A DNA stretch of 64,000 nt from JAEMQF01 sp963850525 (GTDB lineage Bacteria > Pseudomonadota > Gammaproteobacteria > Burkholderiales > Burkholderiaceae_C): NCBI GenBank assembly GCA_963850525.1, contig CAWKLQ010000008.1, positions 186,001 to 250,000 on the forward strand. Direction: 5' to 3'. Of this stretch, positions 42,029-49,843 are shown piece after piece (position 1 is the stretch's first letter; every line of letters starts with the position of its first letter). Under the pieces are notes generated by a model. The model worked only from the letters and a program-made list of their open reading frames with translations. It ran no database searches and had not been told where the DNA came from. A program made the position numbers and the translations under genes.

Positions 42029-42042
42029 TTGAGATTGCGCAA
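42029..42042. promoter_or_regulatory. FNR/ANR-like box upstream of the HPF gene
   Basis: TTGAG-ATTG-CGCAA, seven of ten positions, lies 38-51 bp upstream of the HPF start. Promoter distance is plausible if the leader is short. Confidence 0.45.
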
Positions 42043-42140
42043 CCTGGCGCCTTGACGACTTTTCGACTGTGCATCGCACGCCTTGCTCTCGGCGGCGACT
42101 GCGGGCTGGGCGCCTCGGCGCCGCGCTGCGGCTCCGCGCA

Positions 42141-42683
42141 CTACGGCAAACGGCAGAAGCCCTGAGCTGGAATGTCCAGCGCCGCGTTGAATTTGCTCGA
42201 CAGGTTCTGGAACGCAATCAACGCCGTCAATTCAATCAGGGCCGGCTCGTCAAAGTGTTCGGCGAGCCGCGCACTCAGCGTGTCGCCTGCGCGGTACTCG
42301 TTGAGCGTCATGGCCTCGGCGTATTCGAGGGCGACGCGTTCGGCTGCATCGAAGAGGCGGCTGTCGCGCCACGCGCCGACGTCGAGCGCTTTGCGCATCG
42401 AGCCGCTGCGCTGCGCGGCGTGTGCGGCGTTCAGATCGACGCAGAACGCGCAGTGGTTGAGCTGCGACACACGCGTCTGCACGAGCGCGCGCAGCACCGG
42501 GTTGACGCGCGAGCCGCGCCGCTCCAGCGCCGCGTAAAAGCCCAGCAACGCCAGGTAAAGCGCCGGTACACGTGCCCACTGCATGGCCGGGACGAGCGTG
42601 ACGCCAAAGCGCCTGCGTTGCAACCAGAACAGCGGCCTCAGGTACCAGCGCAACTGCGCGATGGTCGGCTCTGAGACTTTCAC
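42141..42683 (-). CDS. Carboxymuconolactone-decarboxylase/AhpD-like protein
   Basis: A 180-residue helical protein with the AhpD-type redox motif NHCAFCVDLNAAHAAQRSG (CxxC plus His) and the LTALIAFQNLSSKFNAALD C-terminus typical of the family. Such proteins act as peroxide or thiol-related reductases. The start is GTG at 42683; a strong FNR-type box at 42747-42760 lies about 70 bp upstream. The neighbour on the other side of the box is an unknown small protein. Confidence 0.87.
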   Translation of the reverse strand: MKVSEPTIAQLRWYLRPLFWLQRRRFGVTLVPAMQWARVPALYLALLGFYAALERRGSRVNPVLRALVQTRVSQLNHCAFCVDLNAAHAAQRSGSMRKALDVGAWRDSRLFDAAERVALEYAEAMTLNEYRAGDTLSARLAEHFDEPALIELTALIAFQNLSSKFNAALDIPAQGFCRLP

Positions 42684-42746
42684 GTCATGCCCTCTGCAGT
42701 GCCGTTGCGCATGGCGTGCAGCATAGGCGGCGGCACGAGGCGCGGC

Positions 42747-42760
42747 TTGATTCCGGTCAA
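42747..42760. promoter_or_regulatory. FNR/ANR box, strong, upstream of the AhpD-like gene
   Basis: TTGAT-TCCG-GTCAA matches nine of ten FNR positions. It lies 64-77 bp upstream of the AhpD-like start and about 200 bp upstream of the divergent small gene at 42957. Confidence 0.68.
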
Positions 42761-42956
42761 GCCGGTCCGATGCAGCAAGCGCCTGCCGAAGACCGCACGC
42801 GCCGGCGCCAACTCGACGCGCCCTGCATTGATCTGGCGCAACCCGGAGCCGGCGACGCCCGCCGGGCGGGCCCACGGTGTGCCCGCACGGCGCGACACTC
42901 TTCGGGCGTGCAACCAGCCGCTCCGACCCCGCCCCGGCATTCACATTGGAGGCCCC

Positions 42957-43217
42957 ATGGACCGCAAACTGCATCTGCTCGACTCGTTCCGCGCCCGTGG
43001 CTCGGACGGCGCAATCTACAAGGTGCTTGCCTACGAACACCTGGCGAAAGATGAATCGATCGTCGACGCCCAGGACCGCTGGGAGCCCACCGGGGTGACC
43101 GAATACCGGCTCGCCACAGGCACGCGCGTCAGCGTCGCGCGCGACGGATCGATGCACATCGCGAACTCCGGCGTCCAGTTGCGCCCCTGGGACGAGGTGA
43201 CGTCGATGAACCGTTGA
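42957..43217 (+). CDS. Small protein of unknown function
   Basis: An 86-residue soluble, charged protein with no signal peptide or membrane segment and no family I recognise. It looks like a small beta-rich fold (AIYKVLAYEHLA, VTEYRLATGTRVSVA) and ends in DEVTSMNR. GGAGG eight bases upstream fixes the ATG, so it is very likely a real gene. It lies between the AhpD-like gene (divergent) and an Rrf2 regulator (convergent). Confidence 0.7.
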   Translation: MDRKLHLLDSFRARGSDGAIYKVLAYEHLAKDESIVDAQDRWEPTGVTEYRLATGTRVSVARDGSMHIANSGVQLRPWDEVTSMNR

Positions 43218-43231
43218 ATCCGGCGCCGCGG

Positions 43232-43660
43232 CTACCGACGCTTCGTTTCGCCTTGCTGCTTGTCGATCAGGCGCAGCATCGTCGCCAGCGTGATCGAGCT
43301 GAACGTGGCGCGGGCGTTCTGATCGATCTCAGACAGCACCACGCCAAGCGCCCGGTCCACCGGCGACGCCGCGGCGTCGTCGTCGGGCTGCGCGCCTGGC
43401 GGCACGATCTCCTCGAAGATCTGAATCACGTCGAGCAGCGTGAGGCGGCGCACATTGCCAATGAATCTGTAGCCGCCACGCGCGCCGCGCACCGACTCGA
43501 CAACGCCGGCGCGCGCCAGTTCGGCAAGGACTTTGGCGAGGTGGTGCGGCGAGATGCCATACGTGTCCGCAATTTTTGCCGCGGCAATGTGGCTGTCGGG
43601 TTGGCGTGCGAATTCGAGCACGCTGTACAAGGCGAGCATGGTGTTCTTTTGCAGTTTCAT
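43232..43660 (-). CDS. Rrf2-family regulator without cysteines
   Basis: A 142-residue Rrf2 protein. The winged helix MKLQKNTMLALYSVLEFAR and the segment AKIADTYGISPHHLAKVLAELARAGVVES followed by RGARGGYRF are typical of the family. IscR, NsrR and RsrR carry three cysteines for an Fe-S cluster after this region; this protein has none at all, so it cannot bind a cluster in that way. It may sense another signal or act as a plain DNA-binding protein. GTG at 43669 would add three residues. Its stop lies 15 bp from the convergent small gene. Confidence 0.87.
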   Translation of the reverse strand: MKLQKNTMLALYSVLEFARQPDSHIAAAKIADTYGISPHHLAKVLAELARAGVVESVRGARGGYRFIGNVRRLTLLDVIQIFEEIVPPGAQPDDDAAASPVDRALGVVLSEIDQNARATFSSITLATMLRLIDKQQGETKRR

Positions 43661-43672
43661 GCCTGCCACCCT

Positions 43673-44242
43673 TCAGTCATCCAGGTCCATCTCCAGTGAA
43701 ATCAGCGGCCCGGCCATCATTCCCTGGCTGCGGAAGAACGACATGATCAGCGTGTCGTCGCGTGCGAGCATGGTGCGAAGCTTGCGCACTCCGGCGCGCC
43801 GGAAATTCGCGCTGATCGCTGCGAGCAGCTGCGTGCCCACGCCCGCAAGCCGCGCTTGCGGATCCACATCGATGGCGAAAACCCAGCCGCACGGCGGCGA
43901 GCCGAACTCCCAATCGCGCACTTCGCCGATCACGAAACCGACCACTCGCCCCGCAGCGACCGCGACCAGGAACTGCTGATCGCTGCGCTCGGCCCCGGCG
44001 TAGCGCTGATACACCGACGCCCAGTACTCGCGCTTTTTCAGCCCGGTCACCGTGGCGTCGATGGCGATGACCTGATCGAGGTCGGCCCGACGCACCGGGC
44101 GAATCAGGGGAAGCTTGTCCACGGCTCGCGCCCGCAGCGGCGCGGCGCGGGGCGACCCACTGCGTTTGCGGGGCGAGGTCACGGACGAGTTCGGAACATG
44201 CGCTGGATCAAGGCGATTCCAGTATTGCAGTACCAGAATCAT
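43673..44242 (-). CDS. GNAT-family N-acetyltransferase
   Basis: A protein of up to 189 residues; the conserved acetyltransferase domain begins near residue 45 (LPLIRPVRRADLDQVIAIDATV). Acetyl-CoA motif A reads VFAIDVDPQARLAGVGTQLLAAI and the end FFRSQGMMAGPLISLEMDLDD. The first about 40 residues are basic and Pro/Ser-rich and may not be translated. It is unrelated to the toxin at 4151. Target unknown. It lies just upstream of the Rrf2 gene in the same direction. Confidence 0.8.
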   Translation of the reverse strand: MILVLQYWNRLDPAHVPNSSVTSPRKRSGSPRAAPLRARAVDKLPLIRPVRRADLDQVIAIDATVTGLKKREYWASVYQRYAGAERSDQQFLVAVAAGRVVGFVIGEVRDWEFGSPPCGWVFAIDVDPQARLAGVGTQLLAAISANFRRAGVRKLRTMLARDDTLIMSFFRSQGMMAGPLISLEMDLDD

Positions 44243-44330
44243 TGAGGAGCGCGAAGTCTATCCGCTCCGACCGACCGGCCCGTGAATCGGGCGGCTCGGC
44301 TCATTGTGTTGGCTGCCACAGGAGATCGGC

Positions 44331-45476
44331 ATGAGATTCATCAAGTTTGCCCACGTCGCGCTGGGCCTTGCTGCAACGCTTGGCGCGGACGCTGCGCTCG
44401 CCCAGGAGCCGATCCGAATCGGCGCGTTCCTGTCCGTCACCGGGCCTGCGGCCTTCCTCGGCGACCCCGAGCAGAAGACGCTGGAGATGGTCGTTGAGCG
44501 CATCAACCTCGAGGGTGGCGTGCTCGGACGCAAGCTTCAGCTCGTCGCCTACGACGACGCCGGTGACGCCGAGAAGGCGCGCACCTTCGCCAAGCGCCTG
44601 CTCGAGCAGGACCGCGTCGACGCCATCGTCGGTGGCTCGACGACGGGAACGACGATGGCGGTTGTCCCGCTCGCCGAGGCCGCGCAGACGCCCTTTGTCT
44701 CGCTCGCCGGCGCCGTGGTGATCGTCGAGCCGGTGAAAAAATGGGTCTTCAAGACACCGCACACGGATCGCATGGCGTGCGAGAAGATCTTCGTCGACCT
44801 GCAGGCGCGCAAGCTGAGCAAGGTGGCGCTGATTTCCGGCGGCGGCGGGTTCGACAAGTCGATGCGCGGCGAATGCCTCAAGGTCGCCCCCAAGTACGGC
44901 ATCGAAGTCATCGCCGACGAGACCTACGGCGCCGCCGACACCGACATGACGGCGCAGTTGACGAAGATCCGCAGCAGCGGCGCGCAAGCGGTGCTCAACG
45001 CCGGCTTCGGCCAGGGCCCGGCAATCGTGACGCGCAACTTCCGCCAAGTCGGCCTGACGCTGCCGCTCTACCAGTCGCATGGCGTCGCGTCCAAGGAATA
45101 CGTCAAGCTTTCCGGTGCCGCCGCCGAAGGCGTGCGCCTTCCGGCAGCGGCCTTGCTCGTGCCCGACCTGTTGGCAGGGGGCGACCCGCAAAAGCCCGTC
45201 GTCACTGCGTACAAGCGCGACTACGAAGCACGCTACAAGACCGATGTCTCGACCTTCGGCGGCCACGCCTACGACGGCCTGATGCTCGTCGTGAACGCGA
45301 TGAAACGCGCCGGCTCCACCGACAAGGCGAAACTGCGCGACGCGCTCGAGGCGACGCAGGGCTATGTGGGCACCGGCGGCGTCGTCAACATGTCGGCGAG
45401 CGACCACCTCGGTCTGGACCTGAGCGCATTCGTCATGCTCGAGGTCAAGGGCGGCGATTGGGCGGTGGCCCGCTGA
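44331..45476 (+). CDS. Branched-chain amino-acid-type ABC transporter substrate-binding protein
   Basis: A 381-residue periplasmic binding protein of the LivK/type I fold with a signal peptide (cleavage after ADAALA). It has PIRIGAFLSVTGPAAFLGDPEQKTLEM and DDAGDAEKARTFAKRLLEQDRVDAIVGG, then AYDGLMLVVNAMKRAG near the end. AGGAG at about 44320 fixes the start. It opens an operon of five transporter genes followed by aromatic CoA-metabolising genes, so the ligand is more likely an aromatic acid than leucine. Confidence 0.92.
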   Translation: MRFIKFAHVALGLAATLGADAALAQEPIRIGAFLSVTGPAAFLGDPEQKTLEMVVERINLEGGVLGRKLQLVAYDDAGDAEKARTFAKRLLEQDRVDAIVGGSTTGTTMAVVPLAEAAQTPFVSLAGAVVIVEPVKKWVFKTPHTDRMACEKIFVDLQARKLSKVALISGGGGFDKSMRGECLKVAPKYGIEVIADETYGAADTDMTAQLTKIRSSGAQAVLNAGFGQGPAIVTRNFRQVGLTLPLYQSHGVASKEYVKLSGAAAEGVRLPAAALLVPDLLAGGDPQKPVVTAYKRDYEARYKTDVSTFGGHAYDGLMLVVNAMKRAGSTDKAKLRDALEATQGYVGTGGVVNMSASDHLGLDLSAFVMLEVKGGDWAVAR

Positions 45477-45521
45477 CCCGACCCTCCGACCCGTGCAGCG
45501 GCTCGAACCGGGTCAACGACG

Positions 45522-46397
45522 ATGGGCAGTCAATGGCTCCAATTCGTCGCCGGCGGCCTGACCGCCGGCGCGATCTACGCGCTCGTCGCGCTCGGCTTTT
45601 CGATCGTCTTCAACGCGAGCAACGCGATCAACTTCGCCCAGGGCGAGTTCGTCATGATCGGCGGCATGAGCGCCGTCACGCTGGTGGGCGCCGGGCTGCC
45701 GCTGGTCGCGGCGGTGCCGCTGGCGCTGCTGGTGGCGGTGGCGGTCGGGCTGGTTCTCGAGAAAGTGGCGATCGAGCCGGCGCGCAACGCCGACACCGTC
45801 ACCTTGATCATCATCACGATCGGTGCGTCGCTGCTGCTGCGCGGCATGGCGCAGCTGGTCTGGGACAAGCGTGTGCACGCGCTGCCCGCTTTCTCCGGCG
45901 ACACGCCGCTGCAATTCATGGGCGCCACCGTGTTGCCGCAAAGCCTGTGGGTGTTCGGCGGCGCGGCGTTGGCGGTGCTCGGGCTCTCCTGGTTTTTCGG
46001 CCGCACCTTGTTCGGCAAGGCGATGCTCGCCACGTCGTACAACCCGCTCGCGGCGCGGCTCATGGGAATCAATACGCGCACCGTGCTGTTCGTCAGCTTC
46101 GGTCTGGCGGCGCTGCTCGGCGCGCTCGGCGGCGTATTGATCGCGCCGATCGCCTTCACGTCGTATGACAGCGGCGTCATGCTCGGCCTGAAGGGCTTTG
46201 CCGCGGCGATGCTCGGCGGCTTGGGCAGCTTCGCTGGCGCCGTGCTCGGCGGGCTGCTGCTCGGCCTGGCCGAAGGGCTCGGCGCGGGACTCATTTCGTC
46301 GGCGTACAAGGATGCGATTGCGTTCGTGATCATCCTCGGCGTGCTGTTCTTCATGCCCGGAGGCCTGCTCGGTGCACGCCGCAGCGACCGTGTCTGA
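45522..46397 (+). CDS. Branched-chain-type ABC permease LivH
   Basis: A 291-residue inner-membrane permease with about eight helices and the LivH signatures LTAGAIYALVALGFSIVFNAS, NFAQGEFVMIGGM and GALGGVLIAPIAFTSYDSGVMLGLKGFAAAMLGGLGSF. Together with the next gene product it forms the membrane channel. It overlaps the LivM-like gene by 26 bp, with no gap in the operon. Confidence 0.93.
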   Translation: MGSQWLQFVAGGLTAGAIYALVALGFSIVFNASNAINFAQGEFVMIGGMSAVTLVGAGLPLVAAVPLALLVAVAVGLVLEKVAIEPARNADTVTLIIITIGASLLLRGMAQLVWDKRVHALPAFSGDTPLQFMGATVLPQSLWVFGGAALAVLGLSWFFGRTLFGKAMLATSYNPLAARLMGINTRTVLFVSFGLAALLGALGGVLIAPIAFTSYDSGVMLGLKGFAAAMLGGLGSFAGAVLGGLLLGLAEGLGAGLISSAYKDAIAFVIILGVLFFMPGGLLGARRSDRV

Positions 46398-47361
46398 GCC
46401 CGCAGCCACCCGCCCGTGGCGCTGGGCCGCGCAGCCGCGCACCGGCGGTGTGCTGCTGCTCGCCGCAGTGATCGCCCTGCTGCCGCTCGTGCTGCCCAAC
46501 AACTACGCCTACGACATCGCGATCGTCGTCGCGCTGAACGCGATCGTCTGCGTCGGTTTGAATTTGCTCATCGGCTATGCCGGTCAGATCAGCCTGGGCC
46601 ACGCCGGTTTCTTCGCGCTCGGCGGTTACGGCTCGGCGATTCTCGCGAGCCGCTACGGCTGGCCCACCGCCTTGTCGCTGCCCACGGCTTGTGCGGCTGT
46701 CGCGCTGCTCGCCTTCATCGTCGGGCGACCGACCTTGCGCCTGAAGGGCCACACGCTGGCGATGGCCACACTCGGCCTGGGCGTCATCGTGTCCATCGTC
46801 TTGACGACGGAAGACCGCATCACCGGCGGGCCCGACGGCATGGCGGTCGCGCCGCTCGCGCTTTTCGGCTGGGTCATCCAGGGCGAGGCGACATGGTACG
46901 GAATCGCCGGCAGCGGCCTGCTGCTCGCCGTGTGGTTGGCGCTGAACCTGATCGAGTCGCCGCATGGGCGCGCGCTGCGCGCCTTGCACGGCTCCGAAGT
47001 CGCCGCGCAGACGCTGGGCATCGCCAGCGCCAGCGTCAAGCTGCGCGTGTTCGTGATCTCGGCATTGTTCGCGGCGATCGCCGGCGCGCTGACCGCGCAC
47101 TACGCGGGCTTCATCACGCCGGCCAAGGCGTCGTTCATGCACTCGGTCGAGCTCGTCATCATGGTCGTGTTCGGCGGCATGGCGTCGATCTTCGGCGCGG
47201 TGGTGGGTGCCCTCGTTTTGACGACGCTGCCGCAGCTGCTGACCGTGCTGAAGGACTACGAAATGATGGTCTTCGGCGCAGTGCTGATCGCGACCATGGT
47301 GTTCTTCCCGCAGGGCGTGGTGCCGACGCTGGGGCGCTGGTTCGGGTGGGGGCGCACATGA
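46372..47361 (+). CDS. Branched-chain-type ABC permease LivM
   Basis: A 329-residue permease. It shows NLLIGYAGQISLGHAGFFALGGYGSAI, the cytoplasmic coupling loop with GRALRALHGSEVAAQTLGI, and HSVELVIMVVFGGMASIFGAVVGALVL. GTG at 46372 lies inside the end of the livH-like gene. Its stop overlaps the ATPase start by four bases. Confidence 0.93.
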   Translation: MHAAATVSEPAATRPWRWAAQPRTGGVLLLAAVIALLPLVLPNNYAYDIAIVVALNAIVCVGLNLLIGYAGQISLGHAGFFALGGYGSAILASRYGWPTALSLPTACAAVALLAFIVGRPTLRLKGHTLAMATLGLGVIVSIVLTTEDRITGGPDGMAVAPLALFGWVIQGEATWYGIAGSGLLLAVWLALNLIESPHGRALRALHGSEVAAQTLGIASASVKLRVFVISALFAAIAGALTAHYAGFITPAKASFMHSVELVIMVVFGGMASIFGAVVGALVLTTLPQLLTVLKDYEMMVFGAVLIATMVFFPQGVVPTLGRWFGWGRT

Positions 47362-48137
47362 CGCTGATGGCAGTCACCGACCTCTGCAAGGCCTTCGGTG
47401 GCGTGCACGCCATCGAAGCGGTGTCGTTCGAAATCCGGCGCGGCGCCGTGCACTCGATCATCGGCCCGAACGGCGCGGGCAAGACGACCTTGCTCAACAT
47501 GCTGACGGGAATCTACGTTCCCAATTCAGGCCAGATCCGGATGGCGGGCCACAACCTGACCGGTCAGGCGACGCACCGCTTCGCCGCCGCAGGCATCGCC
47601 CGCACCTTCCAGAACCTGCAGGTGTTCTTCAACATGACGGCGCTGGAAAACGTGATGACGGGCCGGCACCTGCGCGAGCCTTGTTCGCTGTTCGCAGCGC
47701 TGTTGCACACGCCCGCCTTGGTGCGCGCCGAGCGCGCGTGTCGCGACGTGGCGCGGCGCTTGCTGCAGCGCGTTGGTCTCGCCGACTATCTGGACGCGCG
47801 CGCCGACGCGATGCCTTACGGCGCACTCAAGCGCCTCGAGATCGCGCGCGCCCTGGCCGCCGAGCCGCAGCTGCTGCTGCTCGACGAACCGGCGGCCGGC
47901 CTGAACCCGACCGAAGCGCGCGAGATCGACGCGCTCATCAAGCGCCTCGCGGCAGACGGGACGACGGTGGTCCTCGTCGAACACAACATGCGCATGGTGA
48001 TGGAAGTGTCGGACCATGTGCTGGTGATGGATCACGGCCGCAAGCTCGCCGAAGGCCCGCCGGCGCAGATCGCGCGCGATCCGCGCGTCATCGAGGCGTA
48101 TCTCGGCGTCGAACACGCGCTGCCCAGCCATGCTTGA
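47358..48137 (+). CDS. ABC transporter ATPase LivG
   Basis: A 259-residue ATPase with Walker A GPNGAGKTTLLNMLTG, the LivG-type segment GIARTFQNLQVFFNMTALENVM, a degenerate signature loop ADAMPYGALKRLEIARALA, Walker B LLLLDEPAAGLNPTE and the H-loop VEHNMRMVM. It energises uptake with LivF. Confidence 0.95.
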   Translation: MTLMAVTDLCKAFGGVHAIEAVSFEIRRGAVHSIIGPNGAGKTTLLNMLTGIYVPNSGQIRMAGHNLTGQATHRFAAAGIARTFQNLQVFFNMTALENVMTGRHLREPCSLFAALLHTPALVRAERACRDVARRLLQRVGLADYLDARADAMPYGALKRLEIARALAAEPQLLLLDEPAAGLNPTEAREIDALIKRLAADGTTVVLVEHNMRMVMEVSDHVLVMDHGRKLAEGPPAQIARDPRVIEAYLGVEHALPSHA

Positions 48138-48822
48138 GGTGACTGCCCTGTCCAGCCGCTACGGCCGCATCCCGGCGCTCGCCGGCGTCGACTTGCGCGT
48201 CGCTCCCGGCGAGCTCGTCGCACTGGTCGGCGCCAACGGGGCCGGCAAGACGACGCTGCTGCGCACGATTTCCGGCGTGCAGCCGGCCAGCGGCGGCGCA
48301 ATCCGCTTCGACGGCCGCGACCTGGCAGGCGTGGGCGCGCGCCGGCGCGTGCAACAGGGCATCGTGCAAGTGCCGGAAGGCCGCCAGGTGTTCGGCCCCT
48401 TGAGCGTGCAGGACAACCTGTTGCTCGGCGCGTTCGCGCGCGGCTCGGCCGACACGCTGGAAAGCATGTTCGTGATGTTCCCCGCACTCGCGCAGAAGCG
48501 CGGCGAGCCGGCCGGCACCTTGTCGGGCGGCCAACAGCAGATGCTCGCGATCGCGCGTGCCCTCATGGCGAGCCCCAGGCTGCTGCTGCTCGATGAGCCG
48601 AGCATGGGCCTGGCGCCGCGCCTGGTGGCGGAGATCTTCGCGCAGATCGCCACGCTCAAGACGCATGGCACGACGATCCTGCTCGTCGACCAGAACGCGC
48701 GCGCCGCGCTGGCGATCGCCGACCGGGGCTATGTGATGGAAACCGGGCGAATCGTTCTGCACGGGCCGGCGCCTCAGCTGCTGCGCGACCCGCAGGTGCA
48801 GCAGGCGTACCTGGGCCTGTGA
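48130..48822 (+). CDS. ABC transporter ATPase LivF
   Basis: A 230-residue ATPase with Walker A GANGAGKTTLLRTISG, VQVPEGRQVFGPLSVQDNLLLGA typical of LivF, signature loop AGTLSGGQQQMLAIARALM and Walker B LLLLDEPSMGLAPRLV. Its start overlaps the end of the livG-like gene by eight bases. A short 40-bp gap leads to the thioesterase gene, so cotranscription is likely. Confidence 0.95.
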   Translation: MLEVTALSSRYGRIPALAGVDLRVAPGELVALVGANGAGKTTLLRTISGVQPASGGAIRFDGRDLAGVGARRRVQQGIVQVPEGRQVFGPLSVQDNLLLGAFARGSADTLESMFVMFPALAQKRGEPAGTLSGGQQQMLAIARALMASPRLLLLDEPSMGLAPRLVAEIFAQIATLKTHGTTILLVDQNARAALAIADRGYVMETGRIVLHGPAPQLLRDPQVQQAYLGL

Positions 48823-48862
48823 ATTCACTGCGCGACACCCGACAACCACGAAAGGACCTCTC

Positions 48863-49270
48863 ATGAAGAACACCCTGCAAGCCGGCCTCAATGGGAGCGC
48901 GACCATCGAAGTCGATCGCGATCGCACGATCGATTTCATGGGCGAGAAGGCACGCGTATACGCGACACCGATGCTGGTGCGCGACATCGAGATCGCGTGC
49001 CGTGACCTCTTGCTTGCGCATCTGGACCCGGGCGAGGATTCGGTGGGTACGCGCGTCGAACTCGACCATCTGGCGGCAACGCTGATGGGCATGAAAGTCG
49101 ACCTCACGCTGCACATCGCCGAAGTGAAAGGCCGCTCCGTCACGTTCGACGTGACGGGCCGCGACAACCTCGAGCCGATCTGCCGCGGCCACCACCAGCG
49201 CTTCATCGTCGACATCAAGACCACCGAAGCGCGGCTTGCGGCGAAGGCACAGAAGGCTGGACTGGGATGA
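48863..49270 (+). CDS. Hot-dog thioesterase (FlK-like)
   Basis: A 135-residue protein resembling fluoroacetyl-CoA thioesterase FlK-type hot-dog proteins: MGEKARVYATPMLVRDIEIACRDLLL, GEDSVGTRVELDHLAATLMGM, and GRSVTFDVTGRDNLEPICRGHHQRFIVD with the conserved His. It should hydrolyse an acyl- or aryl-CoA, perhaps to release CoA from dead-end esters of the aromatic pathway. That role is inferred from the neighbours. Confidence 0.8.
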   Translation: MKNTLQAGLNGSATIEVDRDRTIDFMGEKARVYATPMLVRDIEIACRDLLLAHLDPGEDSVGTRVELDHLAATLMGMKVDLTLHIAEVKGRSVTFDVTGRDNLEPICRGHHQRFIVDIKTTEARLAAKAQKAGLG

Positions 49271-49320
49271 AACGGGCAGATCTTCATTTGCCTCAGTCCC
49301 GGCGCGGCGGGCTGGCGGCT

Positions 49321-49774
49321 TTCGGCCCTTTGCTGCCGTTCGCGCCGTTGTGCATGCAGAGGTCGAGAAAGGGCAGGTGGCCCGGGCTACGTTCTCCGGC
49401 CCCACGCTCGCGGGGCACCGTCTGCGGACTGCGCGCGTGGCGCCATCAACACCGTGTTCTCTTGCGCAGGTTGAGGACACCGCGAATGGGGGCCTGCGCC
49501 CGTACCCCAAGCCACCTACCCCGGCACTCGGGTGGCATGCGAGGGCTCTGCATGCCACCGGCGTGTGCAGCAGGGTGGCGGTGGTGCCCTCGGGCGCAGG
49601 ACCCATTCGCGGTGTCTGCCAACGGGTGCAGCGTAAATCCCGTGTTGACGCGGCTTCGCTTTGCGCGTCTCGACGGTGCCCCGCGAGCGTGGGCCGGAGC
49701 ACGGGGGCACCGCCGCCGCCCTGGCGTCGCAACCCTCGCAGGAAGCTCGCGCCGAACGGCAGCAAAGGGCCGAA
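49321..49774. repeat. 454-bp nested palindromic element, copy A
   Basis: No gene is seen between 49271 and 49843. The stretch holds a long imperfect palindrome with nested arms: 49321-49342 with 49753-49774 (22 of 22 bases), 49395-49420 with 49674-49698 (25 paired, one bulge), 49476-49502 with 49591-49616 (two perfect blocks of 15 and 10 separated by short bulges), and 49529-49540 with 49550-49561 (11 of 12). A second copy at 55581-56030 is nearly identical. Both lie directly upstream of a molybdenum-enzyme gene. It could be a non-autonomous mobile element with terminal inverted repeats or a structured RNA or DNA in the transcript. Open frames across it run on several frames and both strands and are not believed to be genes. 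Confidence 0.85.
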
Positions 49775-49843
49775 TGCAGCCCCTCACACAGCATCAGCGT
49801 TTCGGACGTGGCGGGTCGCGCCAGGCGTTGTGGAGCGAATGAG

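Noticed and set aside
49267..49842. Open frames across both palindromic elements that could suggest a conserved small protein.
   Set aside because: Several frames are open on both strands because the DNA is GC-rich and self-complementary; there is no ribosome site at a common start, the two copies differ by a small length change, and pairing rather than protein sequence is what is kept.
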